Below are positions 26,958-35,677 of a DNA stretch of 50,515 bases, piece by piece; within the stretch, counting starts at the first letter, position 1, and every line of letters starts with the position of its first letter. The notes below the pieces were generated by a model. That model saw only the letters and a list, made by a program, of their open reading frames with translations, was not told the DNA's origin and did not search any database. This stretch comes from Pelagibacteraceae bacterium. Its GTDB lineage: Bacteria; Pseudomonadota; Alphaproteobacteria; HIMB59; GCA-002718135. The stretch is taken from contig PBDN01000006.1 of NCBI GenBank assembly GCA_002718135.1, positions 1-50,515 on the forward strand, given 5' to 3'. The translations under genes were made by a program, and so were the position numbers.

Positions 26958-27002
26958 TAAACTAATAGATAGGAATTAATTACAAAAACACAATACTTTT
27001 AT

Positions 27003-27965
27003 TTATTTTTTTGAAAAAAATATAAGAAAATTACCATTTTTTTTAATATTTAAACCTCCTAAATTATAAAAAGTGATTTTTTGATCCAATAATTCGTTTA
27101 TCATTTTTTCTGTTTTGGAAGATCTAAGCTTATTTTTATTGGGATAAAAAAAACTGAAAAAATTTTGAATTATTTTTTCAACAACTAATTTTTCATTTTT
27201 AATAAAATTTTCATAATCTAAAATAATGTGATTACTATTAATTTTTAAAATATTTTTAATAGTTATTTCAAAAATCATTTTTTTATATAAATTACCATAT
27301 TTTCTTATTTGTAAAAAATCTTTTTTTATAATCTTTTTTTTATTTATATTTTGAAGATATGCTCTAATATTTACTCTACTATATTTCTTATCGCTATTAG
27401 ATGGATCATTAATATAATAAATTCTATTACTTAAATTAAAGTCTAATATTTTTTTTTTTGAAAAATTTAAAAGTGGTCTTAGTATTTGGATATTATTTCT
27501 TAATATAATGTTAGATATTGACATTAAACCTTCAATACTACTTCCAGAAATTTTTCTTGTTATAAATGTTTCTAAGTTATCATCAAAATGGTGACCTACA
27601 AACAAGTGTAATATATTTTTTTTTCTACAATAGTTAGTCATTAATATATATCTATTATTTCTAGCTTCTGCCATATTATATTTTAACAATTTATTTTTAG
27701 AAACTCTTAACATTATTGATTCAATTTTATGTTTTTGTAAATATAATTGCATCTTTAAATTTTCATTATATGATTCACTTCTTATTTTATGATCAACAAA
27801 TAATGCTATAATTTTACCTTTTTTTTTCTTTATCCAATGATTTAACAAAAATAATAATGCCATGCTATCTGGACCACCTGATACCGCAACAGCAATACTT
27901 GGTTTATTTTCAAAAATATAATTTTTAGTAATTATTGAATAAAAATTCTTATAGGTTAATTTCAT
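27003..27965 (-). CDS. tilS: tRNA(Ile)-lysidine synthetase
   Basis: TilS attaches lysine to C34 of tRNA-Ile(CAU). The N-type ATP pyrophosphatase loop SGGPDS is at 29-34. GHHFDDNLETFITRKISGS and LRPLLNFSKKKILDF are the family's downstream motifs. At 320 residues it is a short form that lacks most of the C-terminal substrate-recognition domain of the E. coli protein. It overlaps cpoB by 4 bp and sits in the conserved tol-pal-cpoB-tilS-ftsH order. Confidence 0.92.
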   Translation of the reverse strand: MKLTYKNFYSIITKNYIFENKPSIAVAVSGGPDSMALLFLLNHWIKKKKGKIIALFVDHKIRSESYNENLKMQLYLQKHKIESIMLRVSKNKLLKYNMAEARNNRYILMTNYCRKKNILHLFVGHHFDDNLETFITRKISGSSIEGLMSISNIILRNNIQILRPLLNFSKKKILDFNLSNRIYYINDPSNSDKKYSRVNIRAYLQNINKKKIIKKDFLQIRKYGNLYKKMIFEITIKNILKINSNHIILDYENFIKNEKLVVEKIIQNFFSFFYPNKNKLRSSKTEKMINELLDQKITFYNLGGLNIKKNGNFLIFFSKK

Positions 27966-28897
27966 TCAAATATATCTGAACAAGAAATTTCACTTTGTTT
28001 AATTATAACTTTTTTTGCTGATTTACTTTTTGGATAATCATTGATCAATTGGTCTAAAATTTTACAAGCTTCTTTATTTTTATTCATTTCGATCAATGAG
28101 TCTGATAAAACTAACAACATTTCTGATGCCTTGATACTACTAGGGTATTTTTGAACTCCTTCAAGTAAAATAATTGCTGCTTCTCTATGATTTTTTTCAA
28201 ATATAAATAATTTTCCCAACCAATAATGAGCTGAGCCTGATAATTGATTTGATTCATTTTCAGCTATAAAAATATTTAAGGCTAATTTAGCTTTTTCATA
28301 TTCTTTGTTTCTAATTAAATCTAAAATAATTTGAAATTGTTCATCTGGGGACAAAATTTTATTTGTATCTTCATTATTATTCAAATTTTTCTTAGTTTCA
28401 CTTTCTGGTTCCTGATCATTTAAAGAATCTATATCTCCATCAGAAGTAATATTGATTGTGCCAAGAGAGTTTTCATTTTTTGCAGGCTTATTTAGAGTTT
28501 TTAAATTTTTTTCATTATTTAAATTTGATTTTAAATTTTGCTCTGTGATTTGTTTGATTTGATAATTAATATTTTTTTCAAGGGAATCAATAGTAAGGGA
28601 AAATTCATCAAACTGAAAAGTTAATTCCTCTAAAAGCATTGTCAATTTTTTTATATCTTTCTCAAGATCATAAATTCTCATATCGATTGCCGAAAAGTTT
28701 ACCGTCGTATCATCTACTATATTATTTTGCTTAACATTGTTTTTACCATTACTAAAAACTGATTTAGAAAGATCATTTACTTCTCTTTGTAATCTATCAA
28801 GTTGTTGTTTTAGTGTTAATAGATTTTCTTGAGAATATAGATGGGCATTAGAAAATAAAAAAATAAAGAAAATAATAGCTAAAAATGATCTTTGCAT
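27962..28897 (-). CDS. cpoB: Tol-Pal system protein CpoB (YbgF)
   Basis: This is a periplasmic protein that couples Tol-Pal constriction to peptidoglycan synthesis. It has a signal peptide (about 1-22), a coiled-coil region rich in Leu/Lys/Asn (about 25-130), an acidic linker, and C-terminal TPR-like repeats (about 185-305) with motifs such as SAHYWLGKLFIFEKNHREAA. Length is 311 aa. A GC-rich palindrome separates it from pal. Confidence 0.9.
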   Translation of the reverse strand: MQRSFLAIIFFIFLFSNAHLYSQENLLTLKQQLDRLQREVNDLSKSVFSNGKNNVKQNNIVDDTTVNFSAIDMRIYDLEKDIKKLTMLLEELTFQFDEFSLTIDSLEKNINYQIKQITEQNLKSNLNNEKNLKTLNKPAKNENSLGTINITSDGDIDSLNDQEPESETKKNLNNNEDTNKILSPDEQFQIILDLIRNKEYEKAKLALNIFIAENESNQLSGSAHYWLGKLFIFEKNHREAAIILLEGVQKYPSSIKASEMLLVLSDSLIEMNKNKEACKILDQLINDYPKSKSAKKVIIKQSEISCSDIFE

Positions 28898-28922
28898 AAT
28901 TCAAATTATTTATTATTTAAGA

Positions 28923-28959
28923 CATAAATAAGGCGCTACGATGTAGCGCCCATAAATAA
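28923..28959. repeat. Perfect GC-rich palindrome flanked by 9-bp direct repeats
   Basis: An 8-bp perfect inverted repeat GGCGCTAC/GTAGCGCC (28932-28939 and 28943-28950) with a 3-nt loop GAT is bracketed on both sides by the same 9 bases, CATAAATAA (28923-28931 and 28951-28959). It occupies the pal-cpoB gap. In pal mRNA sense the stem is followed by a U-rich but not uninterrupted UUAUUUAUG. It could be an attenuating terminator, a 3' stabiliser of pal mRNA, or an inserted palindromic element with a target duplication. Confidence 0.7.
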
Positions 28960-28976
28960 AGTACTTATTCTATTAA

Positions 28977-29495
28977 CTAATTAACAGTTGTTACAGAGCG
29001 TCTATTTTGTGCCCATGCTCCATCATTGGAACCAACAACAGCAGGTCTTTCTTTTCCATAACTTATTGTAGATATTCTATCAGTACTAATTCCAAGGCTA
29101 ACTAAATAATTCTTTACTGACTGTGCTCTTTTTTCGCCAAGAGCTAAGTTGTACTCCCTTGTACCTCTTTCATCACAATGCCCTTCAATTGTTACGGAAA
29201 CATCCGAATATTGTTTTAACCAAGCAACTTGATCTTGCAATAATTCTTGAGCATCGGCATCTAGATCCGAACTATCATAGTTAAAGAAAACTCTGTCTCC
29301 TACATTAACAATTAAATCTTCTTGTGAACCAGGTTCTATTACAGCTGATTCATCACTGCTTGAAGAATCCGAAGAAACTGAACTTGTAGTAGTATTTGAA
29401 CCAGATCCAGTAGACTCAGCTGTATCTTTTGATGTTGTCGAACAAGCTGCTAAAAAAAACGCCAAAGCTAGTGACATTAAAAACTTAATAAACAT
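28977..29495 (-). CDS. pal: Peptidoglycan-associated lipoprotein Pal
   Basis: This is an outer-membrane lipoprotein that binds peptidoglycan and TolB. The signal peptide ends in lipobox L-A-A-C with Cys18. A Ser/Thr-rich linker (about 19-50) leads to an OmpA-like domain with GHCDERGTREYNLALGEKRA and ISTISYGKERP. A strong ribosome-binding site AGGGGAG lies on the minus strand around 29503-29510, better than most in this window and in keeping with high expression. Confidence 0.95.
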   Translation of the reverse strand: MFIKFLMSLALAFFLAACSTTSKDTAESTGSGSNTTTSSVSSDSSSSDESAVIEPGSQEDLIVNVGDRVFFNYDSSDLDADAQELLQDQVAWLKQYSDVSVTIEGHCDERGTREYNLALGEKRAQSVKNYLVSLGISTDRISTISYGKERPAVVGSNDGAWAQNRRSVTTVN

Positions 29496-29607
29496 AAAAA
29501 CTGCTCCCCTAATAATTTATTATTAGCTAGTAAATTCTATCACTTTCTTAGCACTTTTTACTATATTTCCTATATTTTTTTTAAAAAAAATTTAATTTGT
29601 ATCAGAT

Positions 29608-30924
29608 TTAATGCATTAATGGCGACCAAGCAGGGTCAGATCCACCCAATGGTGTTATTAATTTTCTCTCATTATACCCTGTTAAATCAATAGAATACAA
29701 GCTTGATTCCCCTCCGCTACCATCTTCAGCAGTTCTTTCTTCTTTAAAATACATCAAATATCTTCCATTTGGAGACCATGTAGGTCCTTCAACATGAAAA
29801 GATTTAGCAATCATTCTCTCATTTGATCCATCTATTTCCATAACTCCAATATAAAACTGGCCTCCTTCTTGCTTTGTAAATGCAATCATATCTCCTCTGG
29901 GAGACCATACAGGTGTGTAATAACTTCCTCTTTCTCTGCTGATTCTTTTTAAATTTTTACCAGAAATATCAATTATATATAAATGTCTTCTTCCACTTCT
30001 ATCTGAATTAAATACAATTTTTTCACCATTTGGAGAAAAACTTGCAGAAACATCAATTGATGAGTTGTCTGTTATTCTTTTTGAAATTCTAGTAGATAAA
30101 TCTAAAAGATATATTTCTGAATTTCCTACATTTGGATCAGTATATGACATAACTATTTGCTTTCCGTCTGGAGAAAATCGAGGGGCAAAAGTCATTCCTG
30201 GAAATTCTCCAACAATTTCTTGTTGGCCAGTTTCAATATCAAAAATATAAACTCTTGGACTTCCTGGCTTAACATAAGACATATAAGTAATTTTTTGTGA
30301 ACTAGGTGAAAATCTTGGAGTTAAGACAAGATAAGAGCCATCGGTTAAAAAACGATGATTAGCCTGATCTTGATCCATGATTGCAAGTCGCTTTTGTTTA
30401 TTTTCTTTTGGGCCTGTTTCAGCAACATAAACTATTCTAGTATCAAAATATCCACCTTCACCAGTGACTCTTGTAAAAATAGCATCAGAAATAATGTGTG
30501 CGACTCTTCTCCAATTGTTTTGATTAGTTTCATATTTTTTACCTATAATTTGTTTTTGAGCAAAAACATCATAAAGTCTAAACTCTACTGAGATTTTATT
30601 ATTATTTTGTGTAATTCTTCCTGCTACTAAATGCTGAGCTTTAATTATTTTCCAATCTTCAAAACGAGGTTGATTAGACAATGATTCAATATTTTGAATA
30701 AATGCTTTTTTATCAATAGGTAAAAAAAGGCCTGATCTCTCTAAGTTATCAGATATTACTTTTGAAATATTTTTGCCAATTTTCATTGTAGAGCTATTGG
30801 TAGTAAATAAATCAGTAATCGCTACTGGGGTAGGTTTTATAGTACCTTGATTTAACGTCAATTCCAAAGAATATACATTAAAGCTAAAAAATATTAATGA
30901 AAGTATTAGAAAAAAATTTTTCAT
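29608..30924 (-). CDS. tolB: Tol-Pal system beta-propeller protein TolB
   Basis: This is a periplasmic protein of 438 residues: signal peptide (about 1-19), an N-terminal D1 domain, then a six-bladed propeller made of PD40 repeats, seen as recurring FSPDGKQIV, FSPNGEKIVF, WSPRGDMIAF and WSPNGRYLMYF. TolB links Pal in the outer membrane to TolA. A 112-bp gap separates it from pal, the largest gap inside the tol cluster, and may hold a secondary promoter for pal; I see no convincing boxes. Confidence 0.95.
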   Translation of the reverse strand: MKNFFLILSLIFFSFNVYSLELTLNQGTIKPTPVAITDLFTTNSSTMKIGKNISKVISDNLERSGLFLPIDKKAFIQNIESLSNQPRFEDWKIIKAQHLVAGRITQNNNKISVEFRLYDVFAQKQIIGKKYETNQNNWRRVAHIISDAIFTRVTGEGGYFDTRIVYVAETGPKENKQKRLAIMDQDQANHRFLTDGSYLVLTPRFSPSSQKITYMSYVKPGSPRVYIFDIETGQQEIVGEFPGMTFAPRFSPDGKQIVMSYTDPNVGNSEIYLLDLSTRISKRITDNSSIDVSASFSPNGEKIVFNSDRSGRRHLYIIDISGKNLKRISRERGSYYTPVWSPRGDMIAFTKQEGGQFYIGVMEIDGSNERMIAKSFHVEGPTWSPNGRYLMYFKEERTAEDGSGGESSLYSIDLTGYNERKLITPLGGSDPAWSPLMH

Positions 30925-30933
30925 ATCAAAAAC

Positions 30934-32010
30934 TTAATTTGAAATCCAACTATAATCAATTGTTATTGTTAAATTTTTCCAAGATTCATATTTATCTAAA
31001 GGAAGTTTTAATTGAGAACATGATGGATTATATAATGTAGCCATTGCACTTTCTGTAATTGGTTTATAATAAGGATTACCTTTACTTATATTTGTGTCAG
31101 AAATTTGTATAGTGTCTTTTTTGACAAATCCATTTCTATCAATTTTTGCGCTGATTTTAACCATTTCATCACCTACAATTTTGGTTCCTGCTCTTGGATT
31201 AAAACATCCTCTCAATTGCTGCAATACAAGATCTAATTGCGATATAGATAATTCGTTATTAATTGATTCTTGATTTTTTTTATTATCTTCATCTACTTTT
31301 TCTATATTTTTCTCATCAAGCACTTCAGAAAGATTAGATTTTTCATTTCTTAAGTCCTTTAACATAGAAGCCATACTTAAATCTGGATCTGGTTTAGGTT
31401 TTGGTTCAAGTTTACTAGTGGTATTTTCTTTTGCTGATTTTTTTTCTAATTCTATTTTATTATTCCTTTGAACATCACTTGATTTATTTAAGATGGTTTT
31501 TTTAGGTTTTGGTTTAAGTTTAGGTTTGATTTTTTGTACCTTTATAGTTTCTACTTGTTCTAGAGGTTCTATAGGTTTTAATTCTTTAATTTTTGTAATT
31601 TTATTTTCTTTTAAATCTATTTGCTTAGTATCTAAATTTTTAATTAAATCATTTTTTTGTGTAAAAATTTCTTTTGTTTTTACTGGTTTTTCTTGCAGAT
31701 CAATTTTTTTGATCTCAGTGTTATTTGATGCATTAAATTTTTTTTGTTCTAAATTTTTATTTTTTATTATTTCATTTGTTTTTTTTATACTTTTTTTTTC
31801 AAGATTAGTTGTTTCAGAAATATTTAAAATCTCAATTGGTATTATATTTGGTAAAATTATGGGTTTTGATTGAAAAAAATTCGGAATACCAATTGCTATC
31901 ACAAGAATAAGTAAATGAATTGCTAAAGATACAAATATACCAAAATGATTAGGATTAAAACTTTCAATAAATGCAAAAGTTTTTGAAGACAGATTATTTA
32001 ATATGTCCAT
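30934..32010 (-). CDS. tolA: TolA-like energy-transducing protein
   Basis: One N-terminal transmembrane helix (about 24-44) anchors a long Lys/Glu/Pro-rich periplasmic stalk (about 60-255) with K-P-K-P-K-P-type runs. A compact C-terminal domain (about 262-358) contains LRGCFNPRAGTKIVGDEMVKISAKI-like and TLYNPSCSQL motifs, as in alphaproteobacterial TolA. It transmits proton-motive force from TolQR to TolB-Pal. Start ATG shares a base with the tolR stop. Confidence 0.9.
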   Translation of the reverse strand: MDILNNLSSKTFAFIESFNPNHFGIFVSLAIHLLILVIAIGIPNFFQSKPIILPNIIPIEILNISETTNLEKKSIKKTNEIIKNKNLEQKKFNASNNTEIKKIDLQEKPVKTKEIFTQKNDLIKNLDTKQIDLKENKITKIKELKPIEPLEQVETIKVQKIKPKLKPKPKKTILNKSSDVQRNNKIELEKKSAKENTTSKLEPKPKPDPDLSMASMLKDLRNEKSNLSEVLDEKNIEKVDEDNKKNQESINNELSISQLDLVLQQLRGCFNPRAGTKIVGDEMVKISAKIDRNGFVKKDTIQISDTNISKGNPYYKPITESAMATLYNPSCSQLKLPLDKYESWKNLTITIDYSWISN

Positions 32011-32444
32011 TAATTGTTAGTAGGATTTTCTGTAACTAATGCAACTTTAATATATCCAGCTGCATTTATTATAGACATAATTTCCATAACTCTACCATAT
32101 GCAACAATTCTATCTCCTCTAACATAAATTCGCGCTTCAGTATTCTGGTCAGTTATAGCATTAATTCTAGGTATCAAATTTTCAATTTCTACTTCAGATT
32201 CACCTAAATAAAGAACACCGTCTAACTTAACTGTAATTTCAATTGGATCTTTTTGATCTGTTAAAGCTGAAGATTTTACCTTAGGCAAATCAACAGGTAT
32301 ACCTACAGTTAAGAGTGGTGCTGTCACCATAAAAACAATCAGTAAAACTAACATTACATCAACAAATGGTGTTACATTAATTTCACTCATCTGAGAGTAT
32401 CTTCTTTTTCTTCTATTAGAAGAATTATTTTTAATATTAATCAA
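32010..32444 (-). CDS. tolR: Tol-Pal system protein TolR (ExbD family)
   Basis: This is a 144-residue ExbD/TolR protein. The N-terminal cytoplasmic tail is followed by one transmembrane helix with the proton-channel Asp in SEINVTPFVDVMLVLLIVFM, then a periplasmic domain with YVRGDRIVAYGRVMEIMSIINAAG. It forms the ion channel with TolQ. Gaps to tolQ and tolA are 1 and -1 bp. Confidence 0.95.
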   Translation of the reverse strand: MINIKNNSSNRRKRRYSQMSEINVTPFVDVMLVLLIVFMVTAPLLTVGIPVDLPKVKSSALTDQKDPIEITVKLDGVLYLGESEVEIENLIPRINAITDQNTEARIYVRGDRIVAYGRVMEIMSIINAAGYIKVALVTENPTNN

Positions 32445-32445
32445 T

Positions 32446-33165
32446 TTACTTTTTCTCTAATTGTCTAAAAAATATAGTCGTGAACTCATCCATAAATGTT
32501 TCTAATGAAAGAAAGTATTTGGACAAATCGCTAGATACTTTGTTGTATGCAACAACAGCTGGTATAGCTACAAATAAGCCAAGCGCTGTCGCAAATAATG
32601 CTTCTGCAATCCCTGGAGCGACTACAGATAAATTTGTGTTCTGAGCTATTGCTATAGATTTAAAACTATTCATTATTCCCCAAACAGTCCCAAAAAGCCC
32701 TATAAAAGGTGCAGTAGAACCTGCAGTTGCAAGAAAAGTTAAATTTTTTTCTATAATTTCTGATTCTTTATTAAAAATTACAGTCATTGATCTTTGCATT
32801 CTATCTTTTAGAGATTCTAAACTAAAAGCTGACTCTTTGGGAGATAAAGATTTACTTTTTTTCCATTCAGAAATAGCCGCACAAAAAATTTTAGATTTCG
32901 GATCATTAGTATTAAAATTCAAAGTTTCATATAAATCTTCAAAAGAGTTACCAGACCAAAAAATATCATCAAATTCTGATTCTAGTTTTTTTAGTTGTTT
33001 TAATCTCAAAATTTTAGAAACAATAACATTCCAAGAATAAAGTGATGCTAAAATTAAAATTAAAATAACTGACTTAACTACAAAATCAGCTTGCATGAAT
33101 AATGCAAACATTGAAAAATCAGATGAGTCTAAAGAAGTTTGATTTGTTATATCTATATTTTCCAT
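32446..33165 (-). CDS. tolQ: Tol-Pal system protein TolQ (ExbB family)
   Basis: This is a 239-residue inner-membrane proton-channel subunit with three transmembrane helices (about 28-48, 140-160, 178-205). It carries the family signature TAPFIGLFGTVWGIMNSF and GIAEALFATALGLFVAIPAV. The usual upstream neighbour ybgC is missing: the PD-(D/E)XK nuclease gene ends 2 bp before tolQ instead. Confidence 0.95.
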   Translation of the reverse strand: MENIDITNQTSLDSSDFSMFALFMQADFVVKSVILILILASLYSWNVIVSKILRLKQLKKLESEFDDIFWSGNSFEDLYETLNFNTNDPKSKIFCAAISEWKKSKSLSPKESAFSLESLKDRMQRSMTVIFNKESEIIEKNLTFLATAGSTAPFIGLFGTVWGIMNSFKSIAIAQNTNLSVVAPGIAEALFATALGLFVAIPAVVAYNKVSSDLSKYFLSLETFMDEFTTIFFRQLEKK

Positions 33166-33167
33166 AA

Positions 33168-33464
33168 TTATTTATTTTTAAGCTTATCTAAGTCTGAACT
33201 ATGAACCATTAACCAAAAACCAGGCCTATTTTTTTCACATAAAGCTATAACAGGAGTCTTTCCTTCTTCTTTAGCAAGTTTTGCTGTATCATCCCAAAGA
33301 GACACAACTGTGTGCTTAGCTCTTAGTTTGCATTCAATAAATAAATCATTATGTATTACATCCGCTCTTGTTACCTTTCCATTACCACCGCTTAACGGCG
33401 TTCTTTGACCATTAAAGTAGTTTGCCACATCTCTTTCTCTTTTTTTCCATGCTTTATCTGGCAT
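33168..33464 (-). CDS. Small PD-(D/E)XK nuclease, Holliday-junction-resolvase (Hjc)-like
   Basis: This is a 98-residue protein with the elements of the PD-(D/E)XK fold: Glu10 in a first helix (KKRERDVANYF), an S-G-G-N-G-K loop (25-30), Asp35 in R-A-D-V, then E-C-K (Glu44, Lys46) at the end of a strand, and a helix plus strand (WDDTAKLAKEEGKTPVIALC). Order and spacing resemble archaeal Hjc-type resolvases and small phage nucleases rather than RuvC. A good ribosome-binding site (AAAGGA, minus strand 33472-33477) lies 7 nt before the ATG. It occupies the interval between yebC and tolQ where relatives usually have ruvC, ruvA, ruvB and ybgC. Activity is inferred. Confidence 0.75.
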   Translation of the reverse strand: MPDKAWKKRERDVANYFNGQRTPLSGGNGKVTRADVIHNDLFIECKLRAKHTVVSLWDDTAKLAKEEGKTPVIALCEKNRPGFWLMVHSSDLDKLKNK

Positions 33465-33479
33465 ATTTATATCCTTTCA

Positions 33480-34229
33480 TTATACATTTAATGACGATAA
33501 AATTTCATCTGTTACCTCAAAATTTGATGAAACATTTTGCACATCCTCGTTATCTTCTAAAACATTTAATAATTTAAATAATTTTTCTGCTGAATCTTTT
33601 CCAATAGATATATTGTTTTCACTTTTCCAAATTAAACCTACAAACTTTGTTTGTCCATATTTTGAATTGATTTTTTCATTTAATTGATGAAGTTTTTTTT
33701 GATCACAATATATGTTATATTCATCGTCATTTACTTCATAATTTTCTGAACCATTATCAGCAATAAAGTCAAAAAGGTCTTCTTCCGTAGTTAAGCTCTT
33801 ATCAATAGTTATGCCTCCTAATCTTTTGAATCCAAAACTAACACTTCCACTTTCACCTAAATTTCCCCCATACTTATTAAAGGTTGCTCTAATTTCAGCA
33901 GCAGTTCTATTTTTATTATTTGTCATTGCTTCAACTATTATAGCTACACCATCTGGTCCATAACCTTCATATCTTACTTCTTCAAAATAACTGTCGGGGT
34001 CATTACCTTCACCTTTTTTAATAGCTCTTTCAATATTGTCTTTTGGCATATTTAAAGCTTTAGCGTTACTAACTGCTGACCTTAATCTTATATTTTTATC
34101 TGGATCAGGACCTGATTCTTTAACCGCTACAGATATTTCTTTGCCAAGTCTTGAAAATAACTTAGCTCTTTTTTTATCTTGAGCGCCCTTTCTGTGCATA
34201 ATATTTTTAAATTTAGAATGACCTGCCAT
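33480..34229 (-). CDS. yebC: YebC/PmpR family protein (TACO1-like)
   Basis: This 249-residue protein shows the family start AGHSKFKNIMHRKGAQDKKRAKLFS, then NMPKDNIERAIKKG, EVRYEGYGPDGVAIIVEAMTNN and a GGNLGESGSVSF motif. YebC proteins have been described as transcriptional regulators and, more recently, as ribosome-associated factors easing translation of difficult sequences. It heads the strand group that continues into the nuclease and the tol genes. Confidence 0.94.
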   Translation of the reverse strand: MAGHSKFKNIMHRKGAQDKKRAKLFSRLGKEISVAVKESGPDPDKNIRLRSAVSNAKALNMPKDNIERAIKKGEGNDPDSYFEEVRYEGYGPDGVAIIVEAMTNNKNRTAAEIRATFNKYGGNLGESGSVSFGFKRLGGITIDKSLTTEEDLFDFIADNGSENYEVNDDEYNIYCDQKKLHQLNEKINSKYGQTKFVGLIWKSENNISIGKDSAEKLFKLLNVLEDNEDVQNVSSNFEVTDEILSSLNV

Positions 34230-34310
34230 AAAGTTTACATATAAATATTTAATTCGTTACTAGTAAAGTTTTTTAAATTAACAAAATATTATGTCTAATA
34301 TGTGTAAAGA

Positions 34311-35102
34311 CTAATTTAGTTGAAAAGGTAGTATTTTCTTAGCAAATCCAGTCTCATCATCAGTTTCAATATATGCCCCACATACTGTAATATTTCCTTT
34401 TGCTGGTAAAAATCTACCTTCAGCTCTATAACCTTTAACAAATCCATGAATTGGATTTTCTTTTTCCATACCAATTACAGAGTCATAGTCACCTGACATT
34501 CCAACATCTGTTTGATAAGCTGTTCCTCCAGATAATAGCTTAGCATCAGCTGTAGGTATATGCGTATGTGTACCCAAAATAGCAGATACTTTTCCATCAA
34601 AAAAATGTCCAAAAGCATTTTTTTCCGAAGTTGCCTCACCATGGACGTCAACTATAATTGCTTGACAAGTTACACCTAATTTTTCTTTATTTAGATAATT
34701 TTTAAAAACACTGAAAGGATCGTCTAAAGAAATACCAATAAACAATCTTAGCATTACTTGAACAATAATTATTCTTCTACCATCTTCTAAATTAATTTCA
34801 TAAAAACCTTTTCCAGGTACGCCTTCTGGATAATTTATTGCTCTGATAATTTTTGGACATTCTTCAATAAAAGATAACATTTCTTTTTGATCCCATGCAT
34901 GATTTCCAAGAGTTAAAGCATCAATACCACTGTCAAATAAATCTAAAGCAATTTTTTTAGTTAGACCATATCCAGATGCTGAGTTCTCAGCATTAGCTAT
35001 TATTATATCTGGCGAATATTTTTCTTTTATTAATGAAATTTTTTTTGTAACAGCATTACGAGCTTCTTTTCCTACAATGTCTCCAATAAAAACAATTTTC
35101 AT
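34311..35102 (-). CDS. YmdB-family metallophosphoesterase (TIGR00282)
   Basis: This is a 263-residue calcineurin-like phosphoesterase of the YmdB family, some of which hydrolyse 2',3'-cyclic nucleotides. Metal ligands are seen in FIGDIVGKEAR, IANAENSASGYGLT and LTLGNHAWDQKE, with later VDVHGEATSEK and GTHTHIPTAD. Length is complete. It overlaps the 5-formyl-THF cyclo-ligase gene by 4 bp (ATGA), a common pairing in alphaproteobacteria. Confidence 0.9.
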   Translation of the reverse strand: MKIVFIGDIVGKEARNAVTKKISLIKEKYSPDIIIANAENSASGYGLTKKIALDLFDSGIDALTLGNHAWDQKEMLSFIEECPKIIRAINYPEGVPGKGFYEINLEDGRRIIIVQVMLRLFIGISLDDPFSVFKNYLNKEKLGVTCQAIIVDVHGEATSEKNAFGHFFDGKVSAILGTHTHIPTADAKLLSGGTAYQTDVGMSGDYDSVIGMEKENPIHGFVKGYRAEGRFLPAKGNITVCGAYIETDDETGFAKKILPFQLN

Positions 35103-35677
35103 TTAAAGCAATATAGTTGTTTTTCAGTTAAAACATAGTCTAATTTATAATCAGATGTTTCGACAGGAACATTCGAAACAATTTGATCATCATATGCATA
35201 ACCTATTGATATAAAATTTTTATTTAAATTATTAAGTTTTTCAAAAGTTCTATCATAATATCCTCCTCCATATCCCAAACGATTTCCATTAAGATCAAAT
35301 GCCAAGCATGGAACAATAATAACTTCCGGTATTAGTTCAGGATTTTCTTTTTGTGGTTCTAAAGTTTTATAAACTCCAATTTCCTTTTTTTGATCAATAC
35401 TGTATTGTAAAAAAATAAGAGAATCATTTTTATTTTTTATTACTGGAAAACATAAAATTTTATTTTTTTTCCACAAATAACTATTTAATAAATCTGTATT
35501 AATTTCAGAATTAATAGAAAAAAAACTAGCAAATTTTTTAATTTTTTTTAAATTTAAATCTTTATAAAAAGATTCAAAAATATTATTTTTAAAAAAAAAT
35601 TTTTTATTATAAATTTTATCTCGTTTTATTTTTTGAATTTTTCTTAATTTTTTTTTTTTTTCAGAAATATTATTCAT
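35099..35677 (-). CDS. fau: 5-formyltetrahydrofolate cyclo-ligase
   Basis: The enzyme converts 5-formyl-THF to 5,10-methenyl-THF with ATP, returning a dead-end folate to the one-carbon pool. The key motif RLGYGGGYYDRTF is present, with an N-terminal Lys-rich helix and VIIVPCLAFDLNGN. The frame is open to an ATG at 35686, but ATG 35677 (MNNISEK) gives an 8-bp overlap with zapA and the usual N-terminus. Length from there is 192 aa. Confidence 0.9.
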   Translation of the reverse strand: MNNISEKKKKLRKIQKIKRDKIYNKKFFFKNNIFESFYKDLNLKKIKKFASFFSINSEINTDLLNSYLWKKNKILCFPVIKNKNDSLIFLQYSIDQKKEIGVYKTLEPQKENPELIPEVIIVPCLAFDLNGNRLGYGGGYYDRTFEKLNNLNKNFISIGYAYDDQIVSNVPVETSDYKLDYVLTEKQLYCFK

